Assembly (NCBI RefSeq): GCF_004345735.1
Contig: NZ_SLXL01000001.1
Span: 124,001 to 188,000, forward strand
DNA: 64,000 nucleotides
DNA from: Rhodovulum adriaticum
GTDB taxonomy: Bacteria; Pseudomonadota; Alphaproteobacteria; Rhodobacterales; Rhodobacteraceae
Direction of reading: 5' to 3'
Below the pieces are notes generated by a model that was not told where the DNA came from, ran no database searches, and was given only the letters and a program-made list of their open reading frames with translations. A program made the translations under genes and the position numbers. Positions 25,438 to 35,086 of the stretch are shown here, piece by piece (within the stretch, counting starts at the first letter, position 1; every line of letters begins with the position of its first letter).

Positions 25438-27264
25438 ATGACCAGCACACAGCAGACATGGCGGCAGGCCTGGAACCTTCTTACCCCGCCAGAGCGCCGC
25501 AAGGCCCTGCGCGTGCTGGGGGTCATCATCCTGTCCGCGCTGTCCTCTGCGATCATGGTGGTCTCGATCCTGCCGTTTCTGGCGGTCCTTTCCGACCCCA
25601 CGCGCATCCACCGCAACGCGACCTTCAACCGCCTCTACGAAATGTTCGGCTTCACCTCGGATTTCGGCTTTCTGGTCGGGCTCGGCCTCAGCTCTCTTGG
25701 GGTCATCTTGCTGAGCAATGCCCTGCAAATGTTGAAGGTCTACGTAATCACCGATTTTTCCTACCGGCAGGTGCACCTGGTCAGTTACCGCCTGCTGGGC
25801 AACTACCTGCGCCAGCCCTACGAATTCTTCCTGAACACCCATACCAGCGACATGAACAAGAGCGTCCTGTCGGAATCCAACCAGTTGGTGACCCAGTTCT
25901 TTCGGCCGCTTGCCGAACTGGTGGGCGCGGTGCTGTCCGCCCTGGCCATCCTGTTCGTGGTCATCGCCGTGAACCCCATCGTGGCTGGTACTGCGTTGCT
26001 GTTGTTGGGGGGCATCTACGGCATAATCTACGGCTCGGCCCGGGCGATGCTGCACCGTTTCGGGCGGGAACGGGTGCACCTGAACAAGATGCGTTTCCGT
26101 GCCAGCGCCGAGGCCCTGCACGGCATCAAGGACATCAAGCTGTTGGGGCGCGAGGCCGCCTATCTGCAACGGTTCGAGCACCCTTCGGAAACGATGGTAG
26201 AGAACCAGCGCAAGGTGGCCTTCATCTCTTCGCTGCCGCAATTCGCGGTGCAATCGGTGGCCTTCGGCGGCATCATCCTCTTGTGCCTGCTGCTGGTCGA
26301 CCCCACCGCCTATGAAACCGGGGCGCCGCTGGGCGACCTGCTGCCGCTGATCGGCGTCTTTGCCTTCGCGGGGCAAAAGATCCTGCCGGAGCTGGCCAAG
26401 ATCTACAACAACTTCTCCAAGCTGCAATACGGGCGCGGGGTTCTGGAAAGCCTGACCGGCGATTTCGAACGCACCGCTGGCGGGCGCCCCCTGCCCGATC
26501 AGCCGCCCTCGGGGATCGGGCTGCGCGACCGGCTGGAACTGGACGGCATTTCCTACGCCTACCCCAACGCCGACGGGGCTGGGCTGCGCGACATCTCGCT
26601 GACCATCCGCAAGGGCGAGCGTATCGGCATCGTCGGCAGTACCGGCGCGGGCAAGACCACGCTGGCCGATATCGTCCTGGGGCTGCTGGAACCGCAATCG
26701 GGCACGCTGCGCGCCGACGGCACGCCAATCACCCCCGAGAACCTGCGCGCCTGGCAACAAAGCGTGGGCTATGTCCCGCAGGACATTTTCCTCAGCGATT
26801 CCAGCATTGCCGAGAATATCGCCCTGGGCGTGCCCCCCCGTCAGGTGAACAGCGACCGCGTGATTCATTGCGCGCAACTGGCGCAGTTGCACGATTTCAT
26901 CCTGTCGGACCTGCCCGAGGGCTATGAAACCAAGATCGGCGAACGCGGCGTGCGCCTGTCGGGGGGGCAGCGCCAGCGCATCGGGATCGCGCGCGCGCTG
27001 TATCACGCGGCGGACCTGATCGTGTTCGACGAGGCAACCAGCGCGCTGGACAACCTGACCGAGCGCGACGTGATGGCCGCGATATCCGCCCTGCCCGACG
27101 ACAAGACGATCATGATGATCGCGCACCGCCTCAGCACCGTGCGCCAGTGCGACCGCATCGTGGTGCTGCACCGCGGCCAGCTGGAAGGGGTCGGCACCTG
27201 GGACGCGCTGATGGCCGAGAACCCGCATTTCCGCCGCATCGTCGAGGTAAGCGAAACCGCCTGA
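25438..27264 (+). CDS. ABC exporter, PglK/MsbA-like (glycolipid flippase candidate)
   Basis: A 608-residue half-transporter with fused membrane and ATPase domains, expected to work as a homodimer in the inner membrane. Residues 1-330 hold six transmembrane helices, and residues 370-608 the nucleotide-binding domain. The latter has Walker A GSTGAGKTT (400-408), Q-loop VPQDIFL, signature LSGGQ (507-511), Walker B LIVFDEATSALD (527-538) and switch IAHRLST. The architecture fits PglK, which flips lipid-linked oligosaccharides, as well as MsbA lipid flippases. Since the locus lacks a recognisable Wzx or KpsMT, I infer it exports the glycan intermediate. A GGAGC site precedes the ATG. Confidence 0.85.
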   Translation: MTSTQQTWRQAWNLLTPPERRKALRVLGVIILSALSSAIMVVSILPFLAVLSDPTRIHRNATFNRLYEMFGFTSDFGFLVGLGLSSLGVILLSNALQMLKVYVITDFSYRQVHLVSYRLLGNYLRQPYEFFLNTHTSDMNKSVLSESNQLVTQFFRPLAELVGAVLSALAILFVVIAVNPIVAGTALLLLGGIYGIIYGSARAMLHRFGRERVHLNKMRFRASAEALHGIKDIKLLGREAAYLQRFEHPSETMVENQRKVAFISSLPQFAVQSVAFGGIILLCLLLVDPTAYETGAPLGDLLPLIGVFAFAGQKILPELAKIYNNFSKLQYGRGVLESLTGDFERTAGGRPLPDQPPSGIGLRDRLELDGISYAYPNADGAGLRDISLTIRKGERIGIVGSTGAGKTTLADIVLGLLEPQSGTLRADGTPITPENLRAWQQSVGYVPQDIFLSDSSIAENIALGVPPRQVNSDRVIHCAQLAQLHDFILSDLPEGYETKIGERGVRLSGGQRQRIGIARALYHAADLIVFDEATSALDNLTERDVMAAISALPDDKTIMMIAHRLSTVRQCDRIVVLHRGQLEGVGTWDALMAENPHFRRIVEVSETA

Positions 27265-27363
27265 GCCGCCGCAGGGGGCGCGTTTTCACCTGCGCCGCGG
27301 GTCCAGGGGTGGTATACGGCTGTTGCGCAAGCGGCCCGGCCACAGCAGAGTGACAGACCAGCC

Positions 27364-28239
27364 ATGAACGTCCCAGACCCGGCAAGTGTGGACTACCTGT
27401 GCAACCTGCTGATCCCCGGCGCCCCCAAAAGCGGCACCAGCACCCTGCACGCCGCGCTGGCCACCCATCCGCATATCTGCATGAGCCGCCCCAAGGAACC
27501 CTGGCTCTTTTTCCGCGCCGATTCCGGGGTGGAACGCCACAACGCGCTGTTCGCCCATGCCCAGGCGGACGCGCGCGTTTTCGGCGAAAGCTCTCAGGGG
27601 TATTTCGCCGACGCGCCGTCGATGGACCGCATCGCCGCCTGCCTGAAACGGCCGCGGATCATCCTGTTGCTGCGTCATCCCGTGGACCGGGCCCTGTCGC
27701 AATACCGTTACGACCTGCGCCGCGGGATCGAGACCGATCCGCTGGACGTGGCCCTTCGCAACCGGGGCGAAGATTCCTCTTACGTCTATGACACGCGCAT
27801 CTCTTTCTACCGCAGCGTGGGGGGCTACCTTGCGTTTTCGCGCTATGCCCGAATCGTGCCAGAGTGGCAGCGCCGCTTTGGCGGGGAAAACGTCCTGCTG
27901 CTGCGGGCAGAGGATTTTCACGCCACCCCCGCGGCGGTTCTGGCCCGCTGCCACCGCTTCCTGGGGCTTACGCCGCTCGAACAGGCCCCGCCCCCCGCAC
28001 GCAATGCCACCACCGGCACGCAGCGCAAGGTAATGCCCGGCCCGATCCGCGCCGCCGCCCGGCTGGTGCCCGGCGGGCTGAAATCCTCGGCCCTCTATCG
28101 CCGCTTGCGCGGCAGCGTGCTGCAGGGGATCACCCCGGCGATGCCCGACGCCCCGGACGAGGCATCGCTGCGCCTGCTGCGCGACGCACTGCAAGAAGAC
28201 ATCGCCTTTCATGCCGGGCTGTCGTCCACCGCCGACTAA
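27364..28239 (+). CDS. PAPS-dependent sulfotransferase
   Basis: A 291-residue Sulfotransfer_1 enzyme. The 5'-phosphosulfate loop is LIPGAPKSGTSTLHAAL (16-32), followed by HPHICMSRPKEPWLF, a stretch shared with NodH-like carbohydrate sulfotransferases. The 3'-phosphate region is IILLLRHPVDRALSQYRYD (about 99-117). It sits 99 nt after the ABC exporter and belongs to the glycan locus. It resembles the enzyme at 6424 in length and motifs and may be a paralogue with another acceptor. Confidence 0.88.
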   Translation: MNVPDPASVDYLCNLLIPGAPKSGTSTLHAALATHPHICMSRPKEPWLFFRADSGVERHNALFAHAQADARVFGESSQGYFADAPSMDRIAACLKRPRIILLLRHPVDRALSQYRYDLRRGIETDPLDVALRNRGEDSSYVYDTRISFYRSVGGYLAFSRYARIVPEWQRRFGGENVLLLRAEDFHATPAAVLARCHRFLGLTPLEQAPPPARNATTGTQRKVMPGPIRAAARLVPGGLKSSALYRRLRGSVLQGITPAMPDAPDEASLRLLRDALQEDIAFHAGLSSTAD

Positions 28240-28358
28240 GGCGCCATGCCGCCCGCACCTGCCCGGGAAAACGTCTTGGCTAGTGCCTTTCCGGCCGCCA
28301 CAAACGCCTGTATCAAACGCCTCAGAACCGCGGCCATCGCAAGGAGTTCCGCCGGATC

Positions 28359-29216
28359 ATGGATATCGTCGCCGTCCTCGCCATGCGCAACGAAAAAGCA
28401 TATCTTGCCAACGCGTTGCAGCACCTGATCGACAACGGCATCCGCTACGCGATCCTGGACAACGATTCGGACGACGGCAGCCCCGAGTTGCTGAAGGAAG
28501 ACCGCTTTCGTCGCCATCTGGTCGACTACCGGACCTTTCCCTATAACGGCATCTACGAGTGGCAGGCGATCCTGGAAACCAAGCAGGCCATGTATGAACA
28601 GCTGGCCGACAGTGTCGACTGGCTGATGCATATCGACCCCGACGAATACGTCCATTCCTACCGCCCCGGCGAACGGCTGGACGAGGCCATCGCCCGGATC
28701 GCCGAAACCGGGGCTGACGCAATCAATTTCGACGAGTTCGTGTTCCTGCCGGTCGAAACCGACTACATCCCCGGCCATCCGGGCGTTCAGCCCCTGCGCC
28801 ACTACTACTATTTTTCCCACGGCACGCCGCAAAAGATCAACGCCTGGCGCGCCGCGCTGCGGCCCGACAAGGTGCGCAGCGGCGGGCACAAGCTGCACGG
28901 GGTCGACTATCGCCTGGCCGACGAAACGCTGGCGATGCGCCATTACATGTTCACCGATCAGGACCATGCCTATCGGAAATACACGCAGCGCCGTTTTGCC
29001 CAGGCAGAGCTGAAACGCGGCTGGCACGTGAACCGCGCCAATGCGGGGCGGGCGGCCTACCGCTTTCCTTCGCCCGGCCGACTGAAGGCGCTGGCCGACC
29101 CGGCAGACCGCGACCTGTCGCGCGCCGATCCCAAGCCGGTCCATTACTGGCAATGGGGCGCGCGGGCCTGGATGCAACGCAAGGCGCGCGGGCTGGCGCG
29201 GCGCCTTAAAGGCTAG
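28359..29216 (+). CDS. Glycosyltransferase family 2 (Glyco_tranf_2_4 type)
   Basis: A 285-residue GT-A protein. It starts DIVAVLAMRNEKAYLANAL, has YAILDNDSDDGSPELL (the first aspartate region) and the metal site WLMHIDPDEYVHSYRPGE (about 88-105), then GGHKLHG and an aromatic YYYFSHG. This pattern is shared by bacterial glycosyltransferases of the Glyco_tranf_2_4 and GT92-like groups. An AAGGAG site lies 12 nt before the ATG, a slightly long spacing. The preceding 119 bp hold no gene. Confidence 0.8.
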   Translation: MDIVAVLAMRNEKAYLANALQHLIDNGIRYAILDNDSDDGSPELLKEDRFRRHLVDYRTFPYNGIYEWQAILETKQAMYEQLADSVDWLMHIDPDEYVHSYRPGERLDEAIARIAETGADAINFDEFVFLPVETDYIPGHPGVQPLRHYYYFSHGTPQKINAWRAALRPDKVRSGGHKLHGVDYRLADETLAMRHYMFTDQDHAYRKYTQRRFAQAELKRGWHVNRANAGRAAYRFPSPGRLKALADPADRDLSRADPKPVHYWQWGARAWMQRKARGLARRLKG

Positions 29217-29223
29217 GCCGGGC

Positions 29224-31236
29224 ATGACCGGCTACCGCCCCGAGATCGACGGCCTGCGGGCCTTTGCCGTGCTGCCGGTGATCCTGTTTCACGCGGGCTT
29301 TGCCGGCTTTTCGGGGGGTTTTGTGGGCGTGGACGTGTTCTTCGTCATCTCGGGCTACCTGATCACCTCGATCCTGCTGCGCGAACACGAGGCGGGCAGC
29401 TTCTCGATCTGGCGGTTCTGGGAACGGCGCGCGCGGCGCATCTTGCCCGCGCTTTACCTGGTGATGGCGGTCACGGTTCCGCTGGCCTGGATGCTGATGC
29501 TGCCCGACCAGTACCAGGCCTATGCCCGATCGCTGATCGCGGTCAGCGTCTTTGCCTCTAACATCCTGTTTTGGCAAGAAAGCGGCTATTTCGCCGCCGC
29601 ATCCGAGGAAAAGCCGCTGCTGCACACCTGGAGCCTGGCGGTCGAGGAACAGTATTACATCTTTTTCCCGCTGGCGATGCTGCTGCTCTGGCGGTTCGGG
29701 CGGCGGGCGGTGTTTTTCGGAATCGCGCTGGTCCTGCTGGTCAGCCTCGGACTCAGCCAGTATGCCGCTTCGGCCTCGCCAGCGGCGAATTTCTTCCTTC
29801 TGCCGACCCGCGCCTGGGAACTGATGGCCGGGGCGCTGTGCGCGCTATGGCTCAGCCGACGGCGGGCACGGGGCAGCGATCTGCTGGCTGGGCTGGGGCT
29901 GGTCCTGATCCTGGCGGCGGTGGTTCTTTACGATGAAACGACGCCCTTCCCCTCGCTCTACGGGCTGGCGCCGGTGGGCGGTACCGCGCTGATCGTGCTT
30001 TTCGCCTGGCCGGGCGGGCGGGTTGCGCAGCTTTTGGCGTGGCGGCCGATCGTCGCCGTGGGGCTGGTCAGCTACAGCGCATATCTCTGGCACCAGCCAC
30101 TTTTCGCCTTTGCCCGGATCGGCCTGCCCGCCCCGCCGCCGGGTTGGGTCATGCTGGGTCTGTCGGCGCTGTCGCTGGGGCTGGCCGCGCTCAGCTGGCG
30201 CTTCGTGGAACAGCCCTTCCGCAACCGGCATGGCCTGTTCCGCGGCAAGCGGCTGGCGCTGGCGCTGGTGCCGGCGGTCGCGCTGATGGTCGCGGCGGGT
30301 GCACAAGGAGAGCTGACCGAGGGCCGGCGCGCGTCCTGGCTGGCCTCTGCCCCACCCGCGCAGGCGCAGATGTATCGCCTGTACGAAACCGCCCGCGCAG
30401 GCGGCGCCGACCTGATCCGCGACCCCAACCTGCGCTGCGTGATCCAGATCACCTCGGCGGTGTCGGCGCAGGCACGGCTGGAACGCTGCTATCGCCAGCA
30501 CGGGCCCGGCCTGCTGGTGGTGGGCGACAGCCATTCGCGCATGGTCATGCCCGCGCTGCAACGGCTGACCGGGCGGCCCTTCGTGGTGACGCTGGCGCAG
30601 GGCGGCTGCCGCCCCTTTACCGGGCGCAGCGATTGCCACTACCCCGCGCAACTGCCCGCCCTTATCGCCGAGCGGCCCGAGATGTTCTCGCACATCGTCT
30701 ACCACAACGCCGCGCAGGCGTTGCTGGATGACGGTACGCCGCTGTCAGGCGAACGCACCATGTTCGAACGCTATGGCCCCGAGGAACCCATGCCCCCCTT
30801 CCGGCCAGATGCCGGACGGACCGCGGCGGTGCGTGCCTTTCTGGACAGACTGGTGGTTCCGGGCGGGCCGCAAGTGATCTGGCTGGGGCCGCAGATCGGC
30901 CATTACCTGCCAATCCGCACCCTGATCCGGCGCGGCTGTACGGCCCGGTGGCACCTGCGCCCAGGCCAGGCCGACAGCTTTGTCGCGCTGGACCGGGCCA
31001 TTGCGCAGGCGATGGCCGCACCTGCGCAGATCGCGGGCGGACCGAACCCCGCCTACCTGCCGCTGATCCCGCTGATGCATTTCGATCCGGGCAGCGATAT
31101 CGTTTCATGCGACGCGCTTTACTGGATCGACGGGCACCACTGGTCGCAAGCGGGGATTTCCCGGTTCGGCCCACGCCTCGCGCCGCTGGCAGAAATGTTG
31201 CAAGAGACCGAAAACGGAGCCGCCCGCGATGACTGA
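29224..31236 (+). CDS. Acyltransferase 3 - SGNH fusion (O-antigen O-acetylase, OafB-like)
   Basis: A 670-residue inner-membrane O-acetyltransferase. Residues 1-370 are an acyltransferase 3 domain with about ten helices, opening with YRPEIDGLRAFAVLPVILFH (catalytic His in FHAGF) and containing FWERRARRILPALY, KPLLHTWSLAVEEQYYIFFP and the arginine clusters of the family. A periplasmic SGNH domain follows, with nucleophile GDSHS (S436) and the C-terminal DGHHWS (D636, H639). Such proteins acetylate sugars after export. It is followed by an 8-nt overlap with a glycosyltransferase gene. Confidence 0.92.
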   Translation: MTGYRPEIDGLRAFAVLPVILFHAGFAGFSGGFVGVDVFFVISGYLITSILLREHEAGSFSIWRFWERRARRILPALYLVMAVTVPLAWMLMLPDQYQAYARSLIAVSVFASNILFWQESGYFAAASEEKPLLHTWSLAVEEQYYIFFPLAMLLLWRFGRRAVFFGIALVLLVSLGLSQYAASASPAANFFLLPTRAWELMAGALCALWLSRRRARGSDLLAGLGLVLILAAVVLYDETTPFPSLYGLAPVGGTALIVLFAWPGGRVAQLLAWRPIVAVGLVSYSAYLWHQPLFAFARIGLPAPPPGWVMLGLSALSLGLAALSWRFVEQPFRNRHGLFRGKRLALALVPAVALMVAAGAQGELTEGRRASWLASAPPAQAQMYRLYETARAGGADLIRDPNLRCVIQITSAVSAQARLERCYRQHGPGLLVVGDSHSRMVMPALQRLTGRPFVVTLAQGGCRPFTGRSDCHYPAQLPALIAERPEMFSHIVYHNAAQALLDDGTPLSGERTMFERYGPEEPMPPFRPDAGRTAAVRAFLDRLVVPGGPQVIWLGPQIGHYLPIRTLIRRGCTARWHLRPGQADSFVALDRAIAQAMAAPAQIAGGPNPAYLPLIPLMHFDPGSDIVSCDALYWIDGHHWSQAGISRFGPRLAPLAEMLQETENGAARDD

Positions 31237-32029
31237 GATCACCCATCTGCTGATTACCCGGTTCAATCTGAACTACGGCGATCTCTACCCCTATTCCGAG
31301 GCGTGGATGGATCACCGGATGGGCCTGTTCGAGCGCTACTGCCTGCCCTCGGTCGCACGGCAGAGTTGCACCGGCTTTCGCTGGCTGGTCTTTTTCGACC
31401 GCGACCGCACCCGCCCGCGCGAGGCGGCGGTGCGCGCCTTGCTGGACCGTCCCGGCTGGGCCCCGGTCTTCGTCGACAGCCCCTCGGAGATGATCGAGAG
31501 CCTGCGCGCACAGGCGCCCGCGCAGGGCCTGTTCCTGACAACACGGCTGGACAACGACGACGCCCTGCACCCGGATTTCGTGGCCGATGTGCAGGCCCGC
31601 GCCCGCATGCTGGCCGACCGGCCCGCTACGCTGCCCGCGATCGTGGATGCGCCGCTGGCCACCTGGTGGCAAGAGGGCACGGCACGCGCGCGGCAATACC
31701 GCTCGCAGATGGTCACGCCCTTTGCCACGATGGTGGAACGTCCCGGCCCCCAGGGCTGGGAAACAGGCGCATGGGGGACCGGCCCGCGCACCGTGTTCAT
31801 TGCGCGGCACGAAAACCTGGATAAGCGCGTGGCCCATGTCGACCGGCTGGAGGCCCCGCGGGGGCTGACAGTGCTGCACGGGCAGAACGTGTCGAACGGG
31901 CGCAGCCGCTTTGGCGGGGCGGCGGGCTGGCTGGCCAAGCGGGTGCGGAACTGGCGCGACCGCAAAAGCTATCTGAACCGACAGGACACCGCAGCCCTGC
32001 TGCGCGATTTCGGGCTGGCGGCGAACTAG
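31229..32029 (+). CDS. Putative rhamnosyltransferase-like glycosyltransferase
   Basis: A 266-residue protein of the kind annotated as putative rhamnosyl transferase (GT-A-like). It has THLLITRFNLNYGDLYPYSE at the start, FRWLVFFDRDRTRP and the aspartate motif TTRLDNDDALHPDFV near residues 104-118. A basic C-terminus (AKRVRNWRDRK) may bind the membrane. It overlaps the O-acetylase by 8 nt and lies 12 nt before the amidotransferase gene. Donor identity is not established. Confidence 0.72.
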   Translation: MTEITHLLITRFNLNYGDLYPYSEAWMDHRMGLFERYCLPSVARQSCTGFRWLVFFDRDRTRPREAAVRALLDRPGWAPVFVDSPSEMIESLRAQAPAQGLFLTTRLDNDDALHPDFVADVQARARMLADRPATLPAIVDAPLATWWQEGTARARQYRSQMVTPFATMVERPGPQGWETGAWGTGPRTVFIARHENLDKRVAHVDRLEAPRGLTVLHGQNVSNGRSRFGGAAGWLAKRVRNWRDRKSYLNRQDTAALLRDFGLAAN

Positions 32030-32041
32030 GGGCGCGGGCGG

Positions 32042-34012
32042 ATGTGCGGCTTTACGGCAATCCTGACCGCTGAACCGGGCGCTGCGCTGCCCGCGGCCGC
32101 GGACATCCGCGCGATGACCGATGCGCTGGCCCATCGCGGCCCCGATGCCGAGGGGCATTGGTCCGATCCGGCCGCCGGAATCGCGCTTGGGCACCGGCGG
32201 CTGTCGATCCTCGACCTTTCCGAGGCGGGCGCGCAGCCCATGCACTCGGCCTGCGGGCGGTACGCGCTGGCCTTTAACGGCGAAATCTACAACCACCCCG
32301 CGCTGCGCGAGGAACTGGCCGCTGCGGGGCATGCCCCCGGCTGGCGCGGGCAGTCCGACACCGAAACGCTGCTGGCCCTGATCGCGGCGCGCGGCCTGGC
32401 CGGGGCGCTGCGCGCCACGCGGGGTATGTTCGCGCTGGCGCTGTGGGACCGACAGGACAGAACGCTGTCCCTCGCCCGCGACCGGATGGGGGAAAAGCCC
32501 CTGTATTACGGGCAGATCGGCGGGGTCTGGGCCGCGGCCTCGGAACTGCATGCGCTGCGCTGCCTGCCCGGTTGCCCGCAGGGCACCGACCGCGCCGCCG
32601 TCGCCGCCTATCTGGCGCGCGGCTACGTTCCCGAAGGGATGTCCATCCATGCCGGGATCACCAAGCTGGCGCCGGGGCGGATGGTGGTGCTGCGCGCAGG
32701 CGCGGCGCCCGAAGAAAGCATTTTCGAGTATTTCGCCGCGCTGGCCGCGCAGGGCCGCGCCGCCCCCATGCCCGGCGACGCACAGGCCCGCAGCGCCGCG
32801 CTGGAGGAAATCCTGCGCGGGGCGGTCGGCGCACAGATGATTTCCGACGTGCCCCTGGGCTGTTTCCTGTCCGGGGGCGTGGACAGTTCGCTGGTGGCCG
32901 CGCTGATGCAGGCGGACAGCGCCCGGCAGGTGGAAACCTTCTCTGTCGGGTTCAGCGACGCGCGGTTCGACGAATCCCCTCATGCCGCGGCGGTGGCCCG
33001 GCATCTGGGCACGGCCCATACCGCCTTTCGCCTGTCCGAGGCCGAGGCGCTGGCCGTCATCCCCGACCTGCCGCATATCTATGACGAGCCTTTCGCCGAC
33101 AGTTCCCAGATCCCGACCGCGCTGTTGTGCCGGGCCGCGCGCAGCCGGGTGACGGTGGCGCTGACCGGCGACGGCGCGGACGAATTGTTCGGCGGCTATA
33201 ACCGCCACGTTCTGGGGCCCCGCCTGTGGCGGCTGCTGGCGCCACTGCCGCGGCCGCTGCGCCGTCCGCTGGGCCGCGCGCTGGCCGGGCTGGAGGGGCT
33301 GGGCACCGCCGACCGCGCCGGACGCCTGCACACGCTGGCCAAGCAGCTGGGCCTGCCGGTCACGCTGCTGGACAAGCTGGCGCGCCTGGGGGGCATCGTC
33401 GCCGCAGCGGACGGGCTGCCCGCGCTTTACACCCATCTGACGCGCGGCTTTCTCGATCCCGCCGCGATCATGGCACCGCCCCCCGGCGCACCGGTGGCGG
33501 ACCCGCCGCTGCCCGCTACACTGGCCGGGCTGACGGGGGCTGAGTGGCTGATGGCACAGGACAGCCTGGGTTATCTGCCCGGCGACATCCTGACCAAAGT
33601 GGACCGCGCCGCGATGGCGACCTCTCTGGAAACCCGTGCACCCTTCCTGGACCCGCAGGTGGTGCGGGCCGCTTGGTCGCTGGCGCCCGGCGACCGGATC
33701 GACGGCAAACGCGGCAAGGCAATCCTGCGCGGCATCCTGGCACGCCATGTGCCCGGCGATCTGGTCGAGCGGCCCAAGCAGGGCTTTGCCGTACCGCTGG
33801 ACCGTTGGCTACGCGAAGGGCTGCGCGACTGGGCCGAGGCCCTGCTGACGCGCGACACCCTGCTGGACGCCGCCGGGCTGGATCGCGGCCCCGTCGCCGC
33901 GCTGTGGACCCGGCACCAGGCCCGGCACGGCAACGAGGGGCAAAAACTGTGGACCTTGCTGATGCTGCTGGCCTGGCTGGAGCGTGACGCAGGCAAGAAG
34001 GGGCCCGCATGA
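32042..34012 (+). CDS. Asparagine synthase-type glutamine amidotransferase
   Basis: A 656-residue two-domain enzyme. The Ntn-type glutaminase starts with the catalytic C2 (MCGFTAIL), followed by ALAHRGPDAEGHW, HRRLSILDLS, FNGEIYNHPALREEL and DTETLLAL. The C-terminal synthetase domain has the ATP pyrophosphatase loop FLSGGVDSSLVAALM (about 275-289) and LTGDGADELFGGYNRH. In polysaccharide loci such proteins often convert a uronic acid to its amide rather than make asparagine; a nucleotide-sugar dehydrogenase in this locus (13210) would supply the acid. It overlaps the polymerase start by ATGA. Confidence 0.9.
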   Translation: MCGFTAILTAEPGAALPAAADIRAMTDALAHRGPDAEGHWSDPAAGIALGHRRLSILDLSEAGAQPMHSACGRYALAFNGEIYNHPALREELAAAGHAPGWRGQSDTETLLALIAARGLAGALRATRGMFALALWDRQDRTLSLARDRMGEKPLYYGQIGGVWAAASELHALRCLPGCPQGTDRAAVAAYLARGYVPEGMSIHAGITKLAPGRMVVLRAGAAPEESIFEYFAALAAQGRAAPMPGDAQARSAALEEILRGAVGAQMISDVPLGCFLSGGVDSSLVAALMQADSARQVETFSVGFSDARFDESPHAAAVARHLGTAHTAFRLSEAEALAVIPDLPHIYDEPFADSSQIPTALLCRAARSRVTVALTGDGADELFGGYNRHVLGPRLWRLLAPLPRPLRRPLGRALAGLEGLGTADRAGRLHTLAKQLGLPVTLLDKLARLGGIVAAADGLPALYTHLTRGFLDPAAIMAPPPGAPVADPPLPATLAGLTGAEWLMAQDSLGYLPGDILTKVDRAAMATSLETRAPFLDPQVVRAAWSLAPGDRIDGKRGKAILRGILARHVPGDLVERPKQGFAVPLDRWLREGLRDWAEALLTRDTLLDAAGLDRGPVAALWTRHQARHGNEGQKLWTLLMLLAWLERDAGKKGPA

Positions 34013-35079
34013 TCCCCTACTGGATCCTCTTCATGATCCCCGCATTGGCCGCACTGAATGCCGGGCCAACCCGCCGTGTGCGCCAGGACGGCACGCGACA
34101 CACCCGGTTCAGCGCGGCCTGGTTCCTGATCCTGTTTGCCCTGACCCTGATGATCGGCTTGCGCTACCGGGTCGGCGGCGATTGGGGCGCCTATTTCGAC
34201 TATCTCGACCATGCCCGCTATTTCAGCCTCATGGACTCGCTGACGCAGGACGATCCGGGCTATCGCCTGCTGAACGAGCTGGGCCTGCTGACCGGGTTGG
34301 ACATGCTCTTCGTCAACACGGTCTCAGGGCTGTTGTTCTCGATCGGGCTGATTGCGTTCTGCCGCAGCTTGCCCCGGCCCTGGCTGGGGCTGACCGTAGC
34401 GGTGCCATATCTGGTGGTCGTTGTCAGCATGGGCTACACGCGGCAGTCGATTGCCATCGGCCTGGTGATGATCGGGCTGGTGGCCCTGGGCCGGCGCCGC
34501 GCGATTACCTTTATCCTGTGGGTCATGCTGGCCGCCCTGTTCCACAAAAGCGCGGTGATCATGCTGCCCATCGTGGCGCTGACGGCCACGCAAAACCGCT
34601 GGCTGATCATCCTTCTGGTCGGCATTACGGGGGCGATCGGTTATCAGGTCATCCTGGCGGATAGTTCCGAAAGGCTGATCCGCAACTATGTCGAGGCGGA
34701 ATATGCCTCGACCGGCGCGCTGATCCGACTGACGATGAACGTGGTGCCCGCCGCGCTGTTCATTCTCTATCGCAAACGCATCCGCATCAACCTGGCCGAG
34801 TACAAGGTCTGGCGCCTGTTCTCGCTGATCTCGCTTGCGATGTTCTTTATGTATTTCACGACATCGGCCAGCACGGCGCTGGACCGCGTCGCGCTGTACA
34901 TGATCCCGTTGCAGATGTTCGTCTTTGCGCACCTGCCCGACCTGATGGGCCGTTATAACGGACGCAACAGCGGGTTGGTGTTCCTGATCACGCTTTACGC
35001 GGCAACGATCCTGATGGTCTGGCTGGGCTTTGGCACGTTCTCAAGGGCCTGGGTGCCATACCGCATGTGGCTGGGGTGA
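34009..35079 (+). CDS. EpsG-type oligosaccharide polymerase (Wzy-like)
   Basis: A 356-residue inner-membrane protein with about ten hydrophobic helices. It has the EpsG family motif GLRYRVGGDWGAYFDYL (about 46-62) in the first large loop, SMGYTRQSIAIGLVMIGL and FHKSAVIML. EpsG/Wzy proteins join lipid-linked repeat units in the periplasm. Eight genes of the surrounding run encode transfer and modification enzymes, so this is the best candidate for the polymerase of the locus. Confidence 0.82.
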   Translation: MIPYWILFMIPALAALNAGPTRRVRQDGTRHTRFSAAWFLILFALTLMIGLRYRVGGDWGAYFDYLDHARYFSLMDSLTQDDPGYRLLNELGLLTGLDMLFVNTVSGLLFSIGLIAFCRSLPRPWLGLTVAVPYLVVVVSMGYTRQSIAIGLVMIGLVALGRRRAITFILWVMLAALFHKSAVIMLPIVALTATQNRWLIILLVGITGAIGYQVILADSSERLIRNYVEAEYASTGALIRLTMNVVPAALFILYRKRIRINLAEYKVWRLFSLISLAMFFMYFTTSASTALDRVALYMIPLQMFVFAHLPDLMGRYNGRNSGLVFLITLYAATILMVWLGFGTFSRAWVPYRMWLG

Positions 35080-35086
35080 TATCACG